From the NCBI RefSeq assembly GCF_014696135.1, contig NZ_JACJPP010000011.1:186001-250000 (forward strand): a stretch of 64,000 bases of DNA, in the 5' to 3' direction. Both the position numbers and the translations under genes were made by a program. This document shows positions 1-9,946 of the stretch, piece by piece. Within the stretch, counting starts at the first letter, position 1, and each line of letters begins with the position of its first letter. The stretch comes from Nodosilinea sp. FACHB-141 (GTDB lineage Bacteria > Cyanobacteriota > Cyanobacteriia > Phormidesmidales > Phormidesmidaceae). Under the pieces are notes generated by a model. It searched no databases, was not told the DNA's origin, and was given only the letters and a program-made list of their open reading frames with translations.

Positions 1-123
1 GCGCTCTGGCTGCTGGCCTTTAGCCCCTATTGGGTGCTGCTGGCAGCAGTGGGCTACGGTGGCTATCGGCTGTGGCACCATCACACCGCACAGCCCGAAC
101 CGGCTGAGGCAGACAATGGTTAA
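1..123 (+). CDS. C-terminal end of a membrane protein (partial)
   Basis: An open frame enters from the left edge and stops at TAA 121-123, giving the last 40 residues of a protein. They contain a hydrophobic stretch (ALWLLAFSPYWVLLAAVGYG), then a short basic, His-rich patch and an acidic tail, as in the end of an integral membrane protein. The family cannot be identified from this fragment. It is convergent with pheT, whose stop lies 83 bp away. Confidence 0.6.
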   Translation, partial: ALWLLAFSPYWVLLAAVGYGGYRLWHHHTAQPEPAEADNG

Positions 124-206
124 GGTCATGCCCTAGTTAGAGCTAACCCCACGTTCCCTAAGCGGAGCCGTTGGGAACACGGGGCGGTGGCATGTCGCTG
201 CTGTAG

Positions 207-2645
207 TTAGCTGCGCAGCGTTACGCCAAACTGCTTCTCCAAGGTGGCGCGCACTTTTTGGTGCACAGGGTCTACCGTTTCATCGGTGAGGGTTTGGTCG
301 GGGGAGCGGTAGACCAGACGAAAGGCCAGGCTGCGTTGCCCCTGGGGGACGCTTTCGCCTCGGTATTCGTCAAATAGGGCGACCGACTCCAGCAGTTTGC
401 CCCCGGCTTTGGTCATGGTTGTCGTCAAGTCAGCGACGGTAACCTCGAGCGGAGCGTAGAAAGCCAGGTCGCGATCGCTGGCCGGAAACGTCGAGTATGC
501 GGCAAACTTCACCGACCTTTGCAGCACTGGCACCAGGCAGGTCTCCAGCGCTGACCAGTTGAGCTGAAACACATACACCTCGGCGGGTAGCTCCCGCTGC
601 TGGCGCAGCTGGGGATGGAGCTGACCAAAACGGCCTAGCTCTAACCGCCCCCGCACCCACAGCGATGCGGTTCGACCGGGGTGAAAGCGCGGGTCGGTGC
701 TGTCGGCGCGGTAGTCAACCGTCAGGCCCAAGCGGCTAAAGACACCGTCGAGAATGCCTTTGGCCTCGTACCAGGTAAGGGGGCGATCTTGACCGCTGGT
801 AACCCACTGACTCGATCGCCCATCACCGCCGACAATGCCGCCCAAGGCCTCAGCCTCATGAATGCCTGTTTCATCCTGCCAAAAAATATGGCCAATCTCA
901 AAGCCATTGAGGGGGCCGTTTCCTTGGTTGAGGTTAAATTCGTAGGCATCGATCAGCCCGTCTACCAGATCCTGGCGCAGGGCAGAATATTCAGGGAAAA
1001 GCGGGTTGGCGAGGGTGACCTGGCGATCGCTAACCGGCTTAGTCAGCGAGTAGTGCAGCAACTCCGTCAGCCCAGCCGCCCGAAACGTCTCCCGCAGCTT
1101 GCGGCGCAGGGCTGCCTCCACCGACAAAAAGCCGCCGATCGCCTTTTGGGGCAGGGTGTCGGCAAAGTGGTTGTAGCCGTAGAGACGGGCCACTTCTTCA
1201 ATCAAGTCCACCTCGCGCTCCAGATCGCGGTAGCGATAGGGGGGTACGGTTACGGCCCACACGCCCGTATCATCTGTTGGAGTTACCTGGCAGCCCAAGG
1301 TTTCTAGCAGCTTTTGAATGGTCTCAGGCGGCAGGTCTTGGGGCTGGTCACCCAGATTGATCACTTTGCCCAGTAGTTGGGCTACCCGGCTCAGCCGCAG
1401 GGTAATCACCCGCTCGGGAATGGCCGTCCCAAGGACAGTGGTGCCGGTGGTCTGGGCAACGACGGTGGCCCCAGCTAGCTCTTGTAGGAGTTGCAGGGCG
1501 CGATCGCAGGCCAGCCCCAGCTCTGCCGGGTTCACACCGCGCTCGTAGCGGGCCGAAGCCTCGGTACGCAACCCTTGGCTGCGGGCCGACTTGCGAATCG
1601 CCGCCGCGTCAAAAAAGGCGGCCTCTAGCATGATCGCCTGGGTGCCGTCGTGGACCTCAGTGGCTTCACCGCCCATCACCCCCGCCAGGGCCACAGGTTG
1701 GTCGTTGGCCGTAATCAATAGAGTCTCGGGCTGAAGCTGACGCTTTTGGCTATCTAGGGTCACTAGGGTTTCGCCGGGCTGAGCGTAGCGAACGCCGAGG
1801 TTGAGGGCGTCCCCAGTGGTTAGCAGGCGATCGCGGTCAAAGGCGTGTAGCGGCTGGCCCCACTCCAGCAGCACGTAGTTAGTTACATCCACAACATTAT
1901 TAATGGGGCGAGTGCCTGCCGCCACCAGCCGCTGCTGCAACCACTGGGGCGAAGGGCCAAGGGCAATGTTCTCCAACACCGTGCCGATGTAGATTGGGCA
2001 GGCCTTCTCATCCGGGAGGGCGATCTCCGGAGCCGTGGTGCTTTTCGGTATTGCGGGCGCTTGGGTGATCGGCAGGTGCAGCTCGGCCCCCGTAATTGCC
2101 GCCACTTCGCGGGCAATGCCCACCATGCTGAGGGCATCGGCCCGATTAGCTGTCGAAGTGACATCGAGAATTACATCGTCTAGGCCGAGCAGGGGGCGCA
2201 CATCTTGCCCCAGCTCTAGGCTGTCAGCCGCAAAAATATGGATGCCCTCAGAATCCTTCGCCAACCCCAATTCTGCTAGGGAGCAGATCATGCCCGCTGA
2301 GGGCACGCCGCGCAGCTTGCGGGGCTTGATGGTCAAATCTACGACCGGCAAATAGGTGTCAACGGTAGCCACCGCCACATAGATGTCGGCTCGCACGTTG
2401 GCAGCCCCGCACACTATAGTTGAACTATCGGCTTGGCCAATGTCGACCACGCATACGCTGAGCTTGTCGGCATCGGGGTGCGGGGTGCGCTCTACCACTC
2501 GGCCAACCACCACGCCATCGGCCCAAGTGCGTCTATCTTCAATGTCTTCGACCTCAAACCCGGCCATGGTTAGGGCATCGGCTAGCTCTTCGGCAGAAAG
2601 CTGGACATTGACGTATTCATTGAGCCAGTTCAGAGATATGCGCAT
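207..2645 (-). CDS. pheT: Phenylalanine--tRNA ligase beta subunit
   Basis: Charges tRNA-Phe as the beta half of the cytoplasmic alpha2-beta2 enzyme. The 812-residue protein begins [12 protein letters not shown], the family's usual N-terminus. An OB-fold tRNA-binding domain follows (about residues 40-150), then B3/B4 editing and B5 domains in the middle, and a C-terminal FDX-ACB anticodon-binding domain ([16 protein letters not shown] to the end). I chose ATG at 2643-2645; the frame stays open 40 codons further upstream, but that stretch is unlike the family. The length is normal for bacterial PheT. No pheS is adjacent, so the two subunits are encoded apart. Confidence 0.96.
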   Translation of the reverse strand: MRISLNWLNEYVNVQLSAEELADALTMAGFEVEDIEDRRTWADGVVVGRVVERTPHPDADKLSVCVVDIGQADSSTIVCGAANVRADIYVAVATVDTYLPVVDLTIKPRKLRGVPSAGMICSLAELGLAKDSEGIHIFAADSLELGQDVRPLLGLDDVILDVTSTANRADALSMVGIAREVAAITGAELHLPITQAPAIPKSTTAPEIALPDEKACPIYIGTVLENIALGPSPQWLQQRLVAAGTRPINNVVDVTNYVLLEWGQPLHAFDRDRLLTTGDALNLGVRYAQPGETLVTLDSQKRQLQPETLLITANDQPVALAGVMGGEATEVHDGTQAIMLEAAFFDAAAIRKSARSQGLRTEASARYERGVNPAELGLACDRALQLLQELAGATVVAQTTGTTVLGTAIPERVITLRLSRVAQLLGKVINLGDQPQDLPPETIQKLLETLGCQVTPTDDTGVWAVTVPPYRYRDLEREVDLIEEVARLYGYNHFADTLPQKAIGGFLSVEAALRRKLRETFRAAGLTELLHYSLTKPVSDRQVTLANPLFPEYSALRQDLVDGLIDAYEFNLNQGNGPLNGFEIGHIFWQDETGIHEAEALGGIVGGDGRSSQWVTSGQDRPLTWYEAKGILDGVFSRLGLTVDYRADSTDPRFHPGRTASLWVRGRLELGRFGQLHPQLRQQRELPAEVYVFQLNWSALETCLVPVLQRSVKFAAYSTFPASDRDLAFYAPLEVTVADLTTTMTKAGGKLLESVALFDEYRGESVPQGQRSLAFRLVYRSPDQTLTDETVDPVHQKVRATLEKQFGVTLRS

Positions 2646-2856
2646 GGTGGGGCTGTCTTGACCGTTAGAAAATCTAGAATGCTGTGGTTTATTGCCCAAA
2701 CATTCTACCCCGTGGGCATTGCATCTACCCAAGGGCGCCAGCTCTCTACTGCACACCTGATTCACTATTGAGAATAGGAAGCAAGGGTTTATCGACTTTT
2801 CACATTTCCCCTGGATTTTGGGCAGAAGTATATATCCCTGTAGGTGAATGCTATAA

Positions 2857-2908
2857 CCCCTCTCTGAAACAGGGAATAATTGGGGTAATGTGGCATTACC
2901 GAGAGGGG
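2857..2908. other. Nested hairpin in the pheT/kinase divergent gap
   Basis: The 383-bp gap between pheT (minus) and the kinase gene (plus) holds a two-stem structure. CCCCTCTC at 2857-2864 pairs with GAGAGGGG at 2901-2908, and inside it GGTAATG/CATTACC (2884-2890 and 2894-2900) forms a perfect 7-bp stem with a TGG loop. It may be a leader structure of the kinase transcript or a small repeat. No known riboswitch was recognised, and nothing else was found in the gap. Confidence 0.45.
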
Positions 2909-3028
2909 CCGGTCCCCATAGCTGCCGCGATCGCAGCCTTAGGGCTGCCCTGTTACTGCCCCGCTGCTGGTTAATTACCGCTTGCCGTGGCCTTCGGGCC
3001 CGTCTAGATACCCACCATTCTGGGCCGC

Positions 3029-4618
3029 ATGAGCTACTGCATCAACCCTGATTGTTCTAAGCCTAAGAACCCCCCCACGGTTAACCAATGTCAAACGTGC
3101 GGGGCAGAGCTACTGTTGCGGGACCGCTACCGGATGATTCGGGCTCTGGGCCAAGGTGGCTTCGGGGCAACCTTTCTGGCTCGCGATGAGCTGCTGCCCG
3201 GCAAGCCCCCCTGCGTCATCAAACAGCTGCGCCCCTCCGCCGAAGCGCCCCACGTGCTCGAGATGGCACGAGATTTGTTTAAGCGAGAAGCCAAAATCTT
3301 AGGGATGATCGGTAACCATCCCCAGCTGCCCCGCCTGCTTGACTACTTTGAGAGCGAGCAAGAGTTTTTCTTGGTGCAGGAATATATCAATGGCCTCACC
3401 CTACAGCAAGAGGTCAAGCGCGGTGGCCCCTTCACTGAGGCTGGGGTCAAGCAATTCCTCAGCGAAATTTTGGCGATGGTGCAGTACGTCCACGATAACC
3501 ACGTTATTCACCGCGACATCAAACCCGCCAACATCATTCGTCGCGACCAGGATAAAAAACTGGTGCTGATCGATTTTGGGGCCGTAAAAGACAAAGTCAA
3601 CCCAGCCCAGGCCGCCAGCTCTGACCAGACAGCCCTCACCGCCTATGCCATTGGCACTCCCGGCTACGCGCCCCCTGAGCAGATGGCCATGCGCCCCGTC
3701 TACGCCAGCGACATCTACGCCCTGGGGGTGACCTGCATTTATTTGTTATCGGCCAAGGCCCCCAAAGACCTCAACTACGACCCCAATAACGGGGAACTGC
3801 TGTGGCGTGAGCACGTGCACATTAGCGACCACTTTGCTGGCGTGCTGCAAAAGATGCTGGAGATCTCGGTCAAGCATCGCTACCAGAGCGTGGAGGCTAT
3901 CCATCGCGACCTAGATCTTGAACCCTACATGGAAAGCCTGGCCCAAAACATGGCGTTTCCCACCTCACTGGGGCCGGCCACCAGCGGCTATAGCATTGGC
4001 GGGCCAGTGAGTGGTTCCTCACCCCATGCCGCTATCAGCAACTCAGGGGGTGGTTCTCCGTCATCTCGCATGGCGGCAGCGATTCGAGCCCGGCGGGAGC
4101 GATCGCATTCGGGGGCCAAGAGCATGGCTCCCTTGGTGCCAACTCAAAACGGCTCGCCCACCCCGCGGAAAGCTACGCCCGCTGCTGCCGTGTTGTCTGC
4201 CGAAGATGTCAAGCAAAAGTACGCCAAAGGGCGACGCGACTTTTCGCTACAAACTTTCAAAGACCTCGATCTACAGCGCACCCTGCTGGTCGAAGCCAAC
4301 TTTAATCAATCAAAGTTGCCCAACGCCAACTTCCAGGGCTCTGATCTCAGCAACGCCAACTTTGGCCGGGCCAACCTGTGCAAAGCAACCTTGCGCAACG
4401 CCAAGTTGATCAAGGCCTACTTCCACTATGCCAACCTGGAGGGGGCCGATCTGCGAGGGGCCAACCTCGCCCATGCCTGTCTGTCAAACGCTAACCTGCG
4501 GGGAGCCAACCTCTGCGGAGCTGACCTGACGGGAGCGCTAATTTCTGCCGACCAGCTGGCAGCAGCTCGCACCAACTGGTCTACGGTGATGCCCAACGGC
4601 CGCCGGGGCGTTCTTTAG
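3029..4618 (+). CDS. Ser/Thr protein kinase with zinc ribbon and pentapeptide repeats (SpkB-like)
   Basis: A Hanks-type kinase of 529 residues. An N-terminal four-cysteine knuckle (C4, C9, C21, C24) precedes the catalytic domain: glycine loop GQGGFG 41-46, lysine K65, HRDIKPAN 161-168, DFG 182-184 and APPEQ around 214-218. A Ser/Gly/Pro-rich linker (about 310-390) leads to a C-terminal right-handed pentapeptide-repeat region (A(N/D)LxG type, about 408-500). This order of Cys motif, kinase and pentapeptides matches cyanobacterial SpkB, a kinase linked to motility and oxidative stress. The specific role here is inferred. The stop codon overlaps the convergent AI-2E gene by 4 nt. Confidence 0.9.
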   Translation: MSYCINPDCSKPKNPPTVNQCQTCGAELLLRDRYRMIRALGQGGFGATFLARDELLPGKPPCVIKQLRPSAEAPHVLEMARDLFKREAKILGMIGNHPQLPRLLDYFESEQEFFLVQEYINGLTLQQEVKRGGPFTEAGVKQFLSEILAMVQYVHDNHVIHRDIKPANIIRRDQDKKLVLIDFGAVKDKVNPAQAASSDQTALTAYAIGTPGYAPPEQMAMRPVYASDIYALGVTCIYLLSAKAPKDLNYDPNNGELLWREHVHISDHFAGVLQKMLEISVKHRYQSVEAIHRDLDLEPYMESLAQNMAFPTSLGPATSGYSIGGPVSGSSPHAAISNSGGGSPSSRMAAAIRARRERSHSGAKSMAPLVPTQNGSPTPRKATPAAAVLSAEDVKQKYAKGRRDFSLQTFKDLDLQRTLLVEANFNQSKLPNANFQGSDLSNANFGRANLCKATLRNAKLIKAYFHYANLEGADLRGANLAHACLSNANLRGANLCGADLTGALISADQLAAARTNWSTVMPNGRRGVL

Positions 4619-5805
4619 GGCAGGGCTGGTGCCTTCGCCTGGGGTGAGCCAGCGCCGGGGCTAACGGAGGCATCGGCCTCGGGAACAGGCTGACGGGAGT
4701 TGCGCAGTGCCACTAGGGCTTCTTTAATAATGACAGCGGCGGGGACGGCCACAATTACCCCCAGCAGACCCCCTACCCTCGCCCCGGATAAAATGGCGAT
4801 AAAGACCCAAAAAGGGTTCAACCCGGTAACGCTGCCCAACACTCGGGGAGCAATGCCGTTTTCAACCAGCTGCTGCACAACAACGGCAGAAATCAGCATG
4901 GGGATGGCAATTTTGATGTCCCGCAGGGCCACCAGTAGGGTAACGATGATTACGCCGACGGTGCCGCCAAAGGGCACCAGCGCCAGCAGCCCCACGGTGA
5001 GACCAAACAGTGAACCGAAGGGGACATTCAGCAGGCCAAAAATGATTGTCAGGGCAGTGCCAAAGCAGCTAGCGACGATGAACTGGCCTAAAAAATAGTT
5101 GCGAAAGCTCTGCCGCAGGGTCTCTGAGAAGGGCTGCTGGAGGCGGGTCGGTAGCAGCCCTACTACCCCTTCCCACACCTCTTCGCCGTGCTGGAGCAGG
5201 TAGAAAGTGAGCACCACGGTCAGCACAACGTCGAGTAGCTTATTGGCGGTAAACACCGCTACGTTGATGGTGAGGTTGAGGGCTTCCCCCGCAATGGACT
5301 GGATCTCGCGCTTGAGGCGATCGCTGGTTTGAGCAATTAGCCCATCGAGGTTGATTGGCCAGCCCCATTCGGCCATCTTGCCGTCGAGCACTATGAGCTG
5401 GGTTTTGCCTGAGTCAAACCAGTCGGGCAAGCGCACTACCAGCTGCTGACCCTGGTCGATAACAAAGGGCAGCACCACAATTGCTAGGCCTGAAAACCCC
5501 ACCAGAGCCAGCACCAGCACTAGGGTTGAGGCTAAGCCACGCTTGAGGCCGAGGTTTTCGAGGCGACCCATGGGATAGCTGAGCAAAAACGCCAGCAGAC
5601 CCGCGATCAGCACGGTGACTAAAATTGAGCGGAAGTAACCAAAAATAACCGCCACCGCCCAAACGTTCAGTACGAGCAGCGGGGTAGCCAGCAGCACTAG
5701 GGTTGACTGCGCCATGGGAGTAAGCTCTTCCCACCAGCGGGCTAGCCAGCTTTTGGCGATCGGTTCGTTACCATGTGCTGCACCGTACTCCATACGTCTG
5801 CTCAT
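4615..5805 (-). CDS. AI-2E family transporter / permease
   Basis: A 396-residue integral membrane protein with hydrophobic segments in the usual AI-2E exporter (PerM/TqsA) pattern: an N-terminal pair of helices, a soluble loop (about 125-195), then a C-terminal bundle with the family signature around NGIAPRVLGSVTGLNPFWVF. These proteins exchange small solutes or ions across the plasma membrane; the substrate is unknown. The C-terminus is a Pro/Ala-rich tail. ATG 5803-5805 is used, with an alternative ATG at 5791-5793. The 3' end overlaps the convergent kinase stop by 4 nt. Confidence 0.88.
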   Translation of the reverse strand: MSRRMEYGAAHGNEPIAKSWLARWWEELTPMAQSTLVLLATPLLVLNVWAVAVIFGYFRSILVTVLIAGLLAFLLSYPMGRLENLGLKRGLASTLVLVLALVGFSGLAIVVLPFVIDQGQQLVVRLPDWFDSGKTQLIVLDGKMAEWGWPINLDGLIAQTSDRLKREIQSIAGEALNLTINVAVFTANKLLDVVLTVVLTFYLLQHGEEVWEGVVGLLPTRLQQPFSETLRQSFRNYFLGQFIVASCFGTALTIIFGLLNVPFGSLFGLTVGLLALVPFGGTVGVIIVTLLVALRDIKIAIPMLISAVVVQQLVENGIAPRVLGSVTGLNPFWVFIAILSGARVGGLLGVIVAVPAAVIIKEALVALRNSRQPVPEADASVSPGAGSPQAKAPALP

Positions 5806-6022
5806 GTGGGCCAGGGTCTATCGGGGCGCGGCCGTTGTGGCCATTTACAGCCTAAGGCAAAGCAGCGGGTTTCAAGCTTGGGCGATCGCGCTTTTTTACC
5901 AGCCAGATGAAGGTTTGCCTCTGGCACTAGTCACCTCAAAGGGTAATATGTAAACAATTTAAAACAAATCCTTCTATAGTCCAGTTTGATTGGTTCGGCT
6001 CATTACCTAAGTTAATTACTTT

Positions 6023-6733
6023 ATGCTGGCCTCCCATCCCGCCCCTACCTCAGGAATCATTCTCAAGCAGCCCCATCCCCAAAAGGTGCTGGTGCTGGGC
6101 GATAGTCTGGTGTACGGCTTTGGTGACCCAGAAGGCGGCGGCTGGGTTGAGCGCCTGCGCCGCTTGACCATGGCTCCAGGCCGTGAGGGGGCGGTTTTTT
6201 ACAACCTCGGGGTGCGGGGGGATGGCGTCAGCCAGGTAAGACAGCGCCTTGACCATGAGTTTCGCAACCGAGGTGAGCTGCGCAACCGGGTGCCCGATCT
6301 GCTGGTGCTGTCGGTGGGTCTCAATGACTCAGCGCGGGTAGGCAATACTCTGGGCCGCAATCGCACCGACTTTGACGAGTTTCAAGAGCACATGGAGGCG
6401 CTGCTGAACCAGGCGCGACGGCTGTGCCCAGTGCTGTTTATCGGCATGACGCCGGTCAACGAGCAGGCCATGCCCTTCTCAGAGGTGCTGTATTACACTC
6501 ACAGCGACCAGTGGCGCTATCGCGAAGCCACTCGTCTGGTCTGCACCAGCCACAACATTCCTTACCTAGATGTGCTCAACCTGTGGATGGGCCGGGGTGA
6601 AGCCTGGTGGCAGCCGCTAATTTCTGTGGATGGCCTGCACCCCAACGTAGCTGGCTACCGGGCGCTGCTCCAGGACATTCTCACCTGGGATGCCTTTCAA
6701 GCCGCTGTCGATGTGCCTGTTGGTCAAGCCTAG
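6023..6733 (+). CDS. SGNH/GDSL-type hydrolase
   Basis: A 236-residue esterase/lipase-like protein. Block I is VLVLGDSLVYGFGDPEGGGW with the nucleophile Ser in GDS. A Gly block (NLGVRGDGVSQVRQRL) and an Asn block (LSVGLNDSAR) follow, and the C-terminal D-x-x-H catalytic pair is DGLHPNVAGY. It is the size of single-domain cytosolic SGNH hydrolases and has no signal peptide. The substrate cannot be predicted. The DUF2252 gene starts 29 bp after its stop, so the two may be cotranscribed. Confidence 0.88.
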   Translation: MLASHPAPTSGIILKQPHPQKVLVLGDSLVYGFGDPEGGGWVERLRRLTMAPGREGAVFYNLGVRGDGVSQVRQRLDHEFRNRGELRNRVPDLLVLSVGLNDSARVGNTLGRNRTDFDEFQEHMEALLNQARRLCPVLFIGMTPVNEQAMPFSEVLYYTHSDQWRYREATRLVCTSHNIPYLDVLNLWMGRGEAWWQPLISVDGLHPNVAGYRALLQDILTWDAFQAAVDVPVGQA

Positions 6734-6762
6734 CTACGCTGCTGTTTCTGGCCTGTATTGCT

Positions 6763-8184
6763 ATGGTTACCGCTGACGAATCGGCTTCTAGCCCAGTCGC
6801 CGATGCCGATATGCCTCAGTCGGTAGCCGATCGCATGGCGGCGGGCAAGGCTTTGCGGCAGCGGGTCAAGCGCTCTGACCTGGGCGAATATCACCCCCCT
6901 GCCAATCGCCCTGACCCGGTAGACCTGCTGCAGGCCCAGGCGACAACGCGTCTGCCATCCCTGGTGCCGCTGCGCTACGGGCGAATGCTGGCGTCGCCCT
7001 TTGCCTTTTTGCGGGGTTCGGCGGCGGTGATGGTGGCCGATGTTGCTCCAGCACCGACTACCGGCATTGAGGTGCAGGCCTGTGGTGACATGCATGTGTC
7101 TAATTTTGGGGTGTTTGCCTCGGCTGAGCGCAACCTGGTATTTGCCATCAACGACTTTGACGAAACCTACCCCGCCCCCTGGGAGTGGGATCTGAAGCGT
7201 CTGGCGGCCAGCATTGTGGTAGCGGGGCGATATTTAGGGGGCGATCGCTCCCTTTGCCAGAACTCAGTGCGGGCGGCGATCGAATCCTACCGTCAGCACT
7301 TGGCTGCCTACGCCAACCTGCCTTACCTTGAGCTGTGGTACGACAACATTACTGAATCCGAACTGCTCGGAAAGCTGCCCGACAGCGCCGAGAAATATGC
7401 CCAGCGAGTTTTGGATAAGGCGCGCGATCGCAACCACCTGCAAGTGCTCGACGAAATGACCAACCTGGTGGACGATCGCCACCACATCATCGAGTCACCG
7501 CCGCTGGTGGTGCGGGCCGAGACCCTGAGCGATGGCCCTACGGTACTAGCTGACGTGAAGACGCTGCTGCAAGACTATTTGACGTCTCTGAGCGGCGATC
7601 GCCGCTTTTTGCTATCGCGCTACCGGCTGCTGGATGTGGCCCGTAAAGTAGTGGGAGTGGGGAGTGTGGGCACCCGTTGCTGGGTGCTCTATTTAGAGGG
7701 CAAGGACGCCAGCGATCCACTGTTCTTGCAGGTCAAAGAAGTCCAGCCTTCAGCGCTGGCCCCCTATTCCTCGGCGCGGTGTGACCATCGATTGCCCGAT
7801 GACCACCAGGGGCGGCGGGTGGTGATTGGCCAAAAGTTGATTCAAGGATCTCCCGATATTTTTCTAGGCTGGGGCAGCCTCAACGGCACCCACTACTACG
7901 TTCGTCAACTGCGCGATATGAAAGGCGGATTTAAACTCGAACCCGACAAGTTTCAGCTATCGAGACTGCCTGACTACTGCACCCTCTGCGGCTGGGCGCT
8001 GGCGCTGGCCCACGCAAAATCGTGCGACGCCGCCATGCTGGCGGGCTATATTGGCAAAGGCGATGCGTTGGCCGATGCCCTGGTTCTCTTTGCCGAAGCC
8101 TACGCCGACCAAACCGAGCGCGACTACGATCGCCTGGTGTCCGCTGCTAAACAAGGGCGCATTCCGGTTGACTACGAAGATTGA
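6763..8184 (+). CDS. DUF2252 family protein
   Basis: A 473-residue member of DUF2252, a poorly characterised family distantly related to kinase/aminoglycoside-phosphotransferase folds. Family hallmarks include LVPLRYGRMLASPFAFLRGS, the block CGDMHVSNFG, and FAINDFDETYPAPWEWDLKR, with conserved Asp/His residues that could bind metal or nucleotide. I chose ATG 6763-6765. A longer in-frame start at 6607 would overlap the SGNH gene by more than 120 bp and would add a low-complexity N-terminus. No function is known. Confidence 0.87.
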   Translation: MVTADESASSPVADADMPQSVADRMAAGKALRQRVKRSDLGEYHPPANRPDPVDLLQAQATTRLPSLVPLRYGRMLASPFAFLRGSAAVMVADVAPAPTTGIEVQACGDMHVSNFGVFASAERNLVFAINDFDETYPAPWEWDLKRLAASIVVAGRYLGGDRSLCQNSVRAAIESYRQHLAAYANLPYLELWYDNITESELLGKLPDSAEKYAQRVLDKARDRNHLQVLDEMTNLVDDRHHIIESPPLVVRAETLSDGPTVLADVKTLLQDYLTSLSGDRRFLLSRYRLLDVARKVVGVGSVGTRCWVLYLEGKDASDPLFLQVKEVQPSALAPYSSARCDHRLPDDHQGRRVVIGQKLIQGSPDIFLGWGSLNGTHYYVRQLRDMKGGFKLEPDKFQLSRLPDYCTLCGWALALAHAKSCDAAMLAGYIGKGDALADALVLFAEAYADQTERDYDRLVSAAKQGRIPVDYED

Positions 8185-8188
8185 GGAT

Positions 8189-8695
8189 CTAGTCGAGACA
8201 GCCTTCATCTAGGTCTGATCCTCTAGTCGGCGGCAGGCCAGACCGTTGAATCGGGCGGCCCAAAATCATGCTTTGGGTCCGACTGACCGGTGGCGGCTGG
8301 GGTAGGGCTGCTTCGCACAGGGCGTCAACCTCGATTTCGACCAGCATATCGGGCTGCATGAGGGCAGGAATTTCGACGGTGGTGTTGACCGGGGGATGGT
8401 CGGCAAATAGCTCGTGGTGGGCCTGGGCGACTTCTGCCCAGCGGCTCATATCAGTGATGTAGATGCGGGTACGCACCACGTCGCTGAGGTCAGCATCCAG
8501 TTCTACTAAGGCCTGCTGAATGATCTCAAAGCAGCGCTTGGTTTGAGCGTAGGCATCGCCGGGGGCAAAGGTGCCCCCTTGGCCATCGCTGGGGGCGGTG
8601 CCGGAGACAAAAATTTGCTGGCCCACCCGCAGCGCTCGGCAGTAGCCGACCTGCTCTTCCCACGGAGTGCCCGAAAATGCTCGCTGCCGCGCCAT
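8189..8695 (-). CDS. RidA/YjgF/UK114 family protein
   Basis: A 168-residue Rid-fold protein; the core covers about residues 1-130. RidA enzymes hydrolyse reactive enamine/imine intermediates released by PLP enzymes. Here the segment that in RidA carries the catalytic Arg (R-T/C-x-VEV) reads VNTTVEIPALMQPDMLVEIE, so the Arg appears replaced. This suggests one of the Rid subfamilies without imine deaminase activity. About 35 extra residues, rich in Pro/Arg, follow the core. It is convergent with the DUF2252 gene, 4 bp away. Confidence 0.87.
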   Translation of the reverse strand: MARQRAFSGTPWEEQVGYCRALRVGQQIFVSGTAPSDGQGGTFAPGDAYAQTKRCFEIIQQALVELDADLSDVVRTRIYITDMSRWAEVAQAHHELFADHPPVNTTVEIPALMQPDMLVEIEVDALCEAALPQPPPVSRTQSMILGRPIQRSGLPPTRGSDLDEGCLD

Positions 8696-8917
8696 CGCCT
8701 TGCCTAAGGTAAAATCAGCCCCAGCATAGCGTTATTCCTGGGTGGTGTCGGGCCTTTCAACCCGATGGCGGCTCGGAGCATTTCTAGAATGCCTGCCTTC
8801 AAACATAAGAGCGCTGAAGTTGTTGCAGAATGGGGCATTGGCCCTGCAGCGATGGACGGGAATGGGTGGGCCTGGGGCAGGTAATGTCAAGACTGACTGA
8901 CAGCTAACCGCAGGTCT

Positions 8918-9895
8918 ATGGTTGTTTTCTCCAAGATAGGAATGGCGGTGCTGGCCATTTTGGTCGGTAGCGGTGGGGTTGTGGCTCTGTTTTATGGGGC
9001 GAATGCGCTGGTGGAGCGCTTTGCCCCAGGCCGGCTCAAAGGTCGCATCTTGCCCTGGGTTTACCTAAGCCCGGCGCTGCTGCTGCTGCTGGCCTACCTG
9101 GTCATTCCAACGGTGTTGACGGTTTACGTTAGCCTGCTGGATGCGCGATCGCAGTCCTTCGTCGGTCTTAGTAACTACCTCTCGCTCCTTGCCGATCCGG
9201 GGATGGGCGAAGCCTTACGCAACAATATTTTCTGGCTGGTGGGGGTGACAGGGGTTAGTGTCAGCCTGGGGCTGCTGATTGCGGTACTAGCCGACCGAGT
9301 GCGCTACGAGCCACTACCCAAAACGCTGATCTTTTTGCCCATGGCGATCTCCTTTGTCGGAGCCAGCGTGATCTGGAAGTTTATCTACGCCTTTCGTCCG
9401 GCGGGAACTGCCCAAATTGGCTTGCTCAACGGGGTGATTACCAGCTTGGGCTTTGAGCCGGTGGGCTGGCTGGTGGAGCGATCGCTCAACAACTTCGCCC
9501 TGATCACCATTATGATTTGGCTGCAAACAGGCTTTTGCATGGTGCTGCTCTCGGCAGCGGTGAAGGGCATTCCCCAGGAAATGATCGAAGCCGCCCGCAT
9601 CGATGGGGCCAATGAGGTACAGATCTTTTGGCGCATTGTCGTGCCCATGATTCGCTCCACCATTCTGGTGGTCTCAACCACCACTGTGCTGCTGGTACTG
9701 AAGGTATTCGACATTGTGTATGTAATGACGGCGGGCAACCAGGGCACCGAGGTGATCGCCAGCCGCATGTTTAAGGAGATGTTTAGCTTTCGCCACTACG
9801 GCCGGGGCAGCGCGATCGCCGTCATTTTGCTGCTCGCCGTCATCCCCATCATGGTCGTCAACATCCGCGAATTCCTCCACCCCACTACCCGCTAA
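8918..9895 (+). CDS. ggtC: Sugar/osmolyte ABC transporter permease (AglF/GgtC-type)
   Basis: The first membrane subunit of a CUT1 importer, 325 residues with about seven to eight hydrophobic segments. The EAA loop that docks to the ATPase is EAARIDGANEVQIFWRIVVPMI. The motif around FRPAGTAQIGLLN and the extra N-terminal helices are typical of the alpha-glucoside/glucosylglycerol subfamily (AglF, GgtC). The likely substrate is an osmolyte such as glucosylglycerol, sucrose or trehalose. It heads a colinear cassette: permease, permease, ATPase, diguanylate cyclase, binding protein. The exact substrate is inferred. Confidence 0.8.
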   Translation: MVVFSKIGMAVLAILVGSGGVVALFYGANALVERFAPGRLKGRILPWVYLSPALLLLLAYLVIPTVLTVYVSLLDARSQSFVGLSNYLSLLADPGMGEALRNNIFWLVGVTGVSVSLGLLIAVLADRVRYEPLPKTLIFLPMAISFVGASVIWKFIYAFRPAGTAQIGLLNGVITSLGFEPVGWLVERSLNNFALITIMIWLQTGFCMVLLSAAVKGIPQEMIEAARIDGANEVQIFWRIVVPMIRSTILVVSTTTVLLVLKVFDIVYVMTAGNQGTEVIASRMFKEMFSFRHYGRGSAIAVILLLAVIPIMVVNIREFLHPTTR

Positions 9896-9903
9896 ACCCC
9901 CTA

Positions 9904-9935
9904 CCCTCCCACTCGCTAACCCTCCCACTCGCTAA
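9904..9935 (+). repeat. Tandem 16-nt repeat between the two permease genes
   Basis: CCCTCCCACTCGCTAA occurs twice without a gap (9904-9919 and 9920-9935). A degenerate third copy covers the last codons and TAA stop of the upstream permease, ending at about 9895. The whole spacer before the next ATG (9947) is C/T-rich on the plus strand and has no recognisable Shine-Dalgarno sequence. Confidence 0.75.
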
Positions 9936-9946
9936 CCCTCTACCCC

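Noticed and set aside
6607-6762. Upstream extension of the DUF2252 gene
   Set aside because: It overlaps the SGNH hydrolase gene in another frame and encodes a Cys/Arg/Trp-rich stretch typical of a shadow frame.
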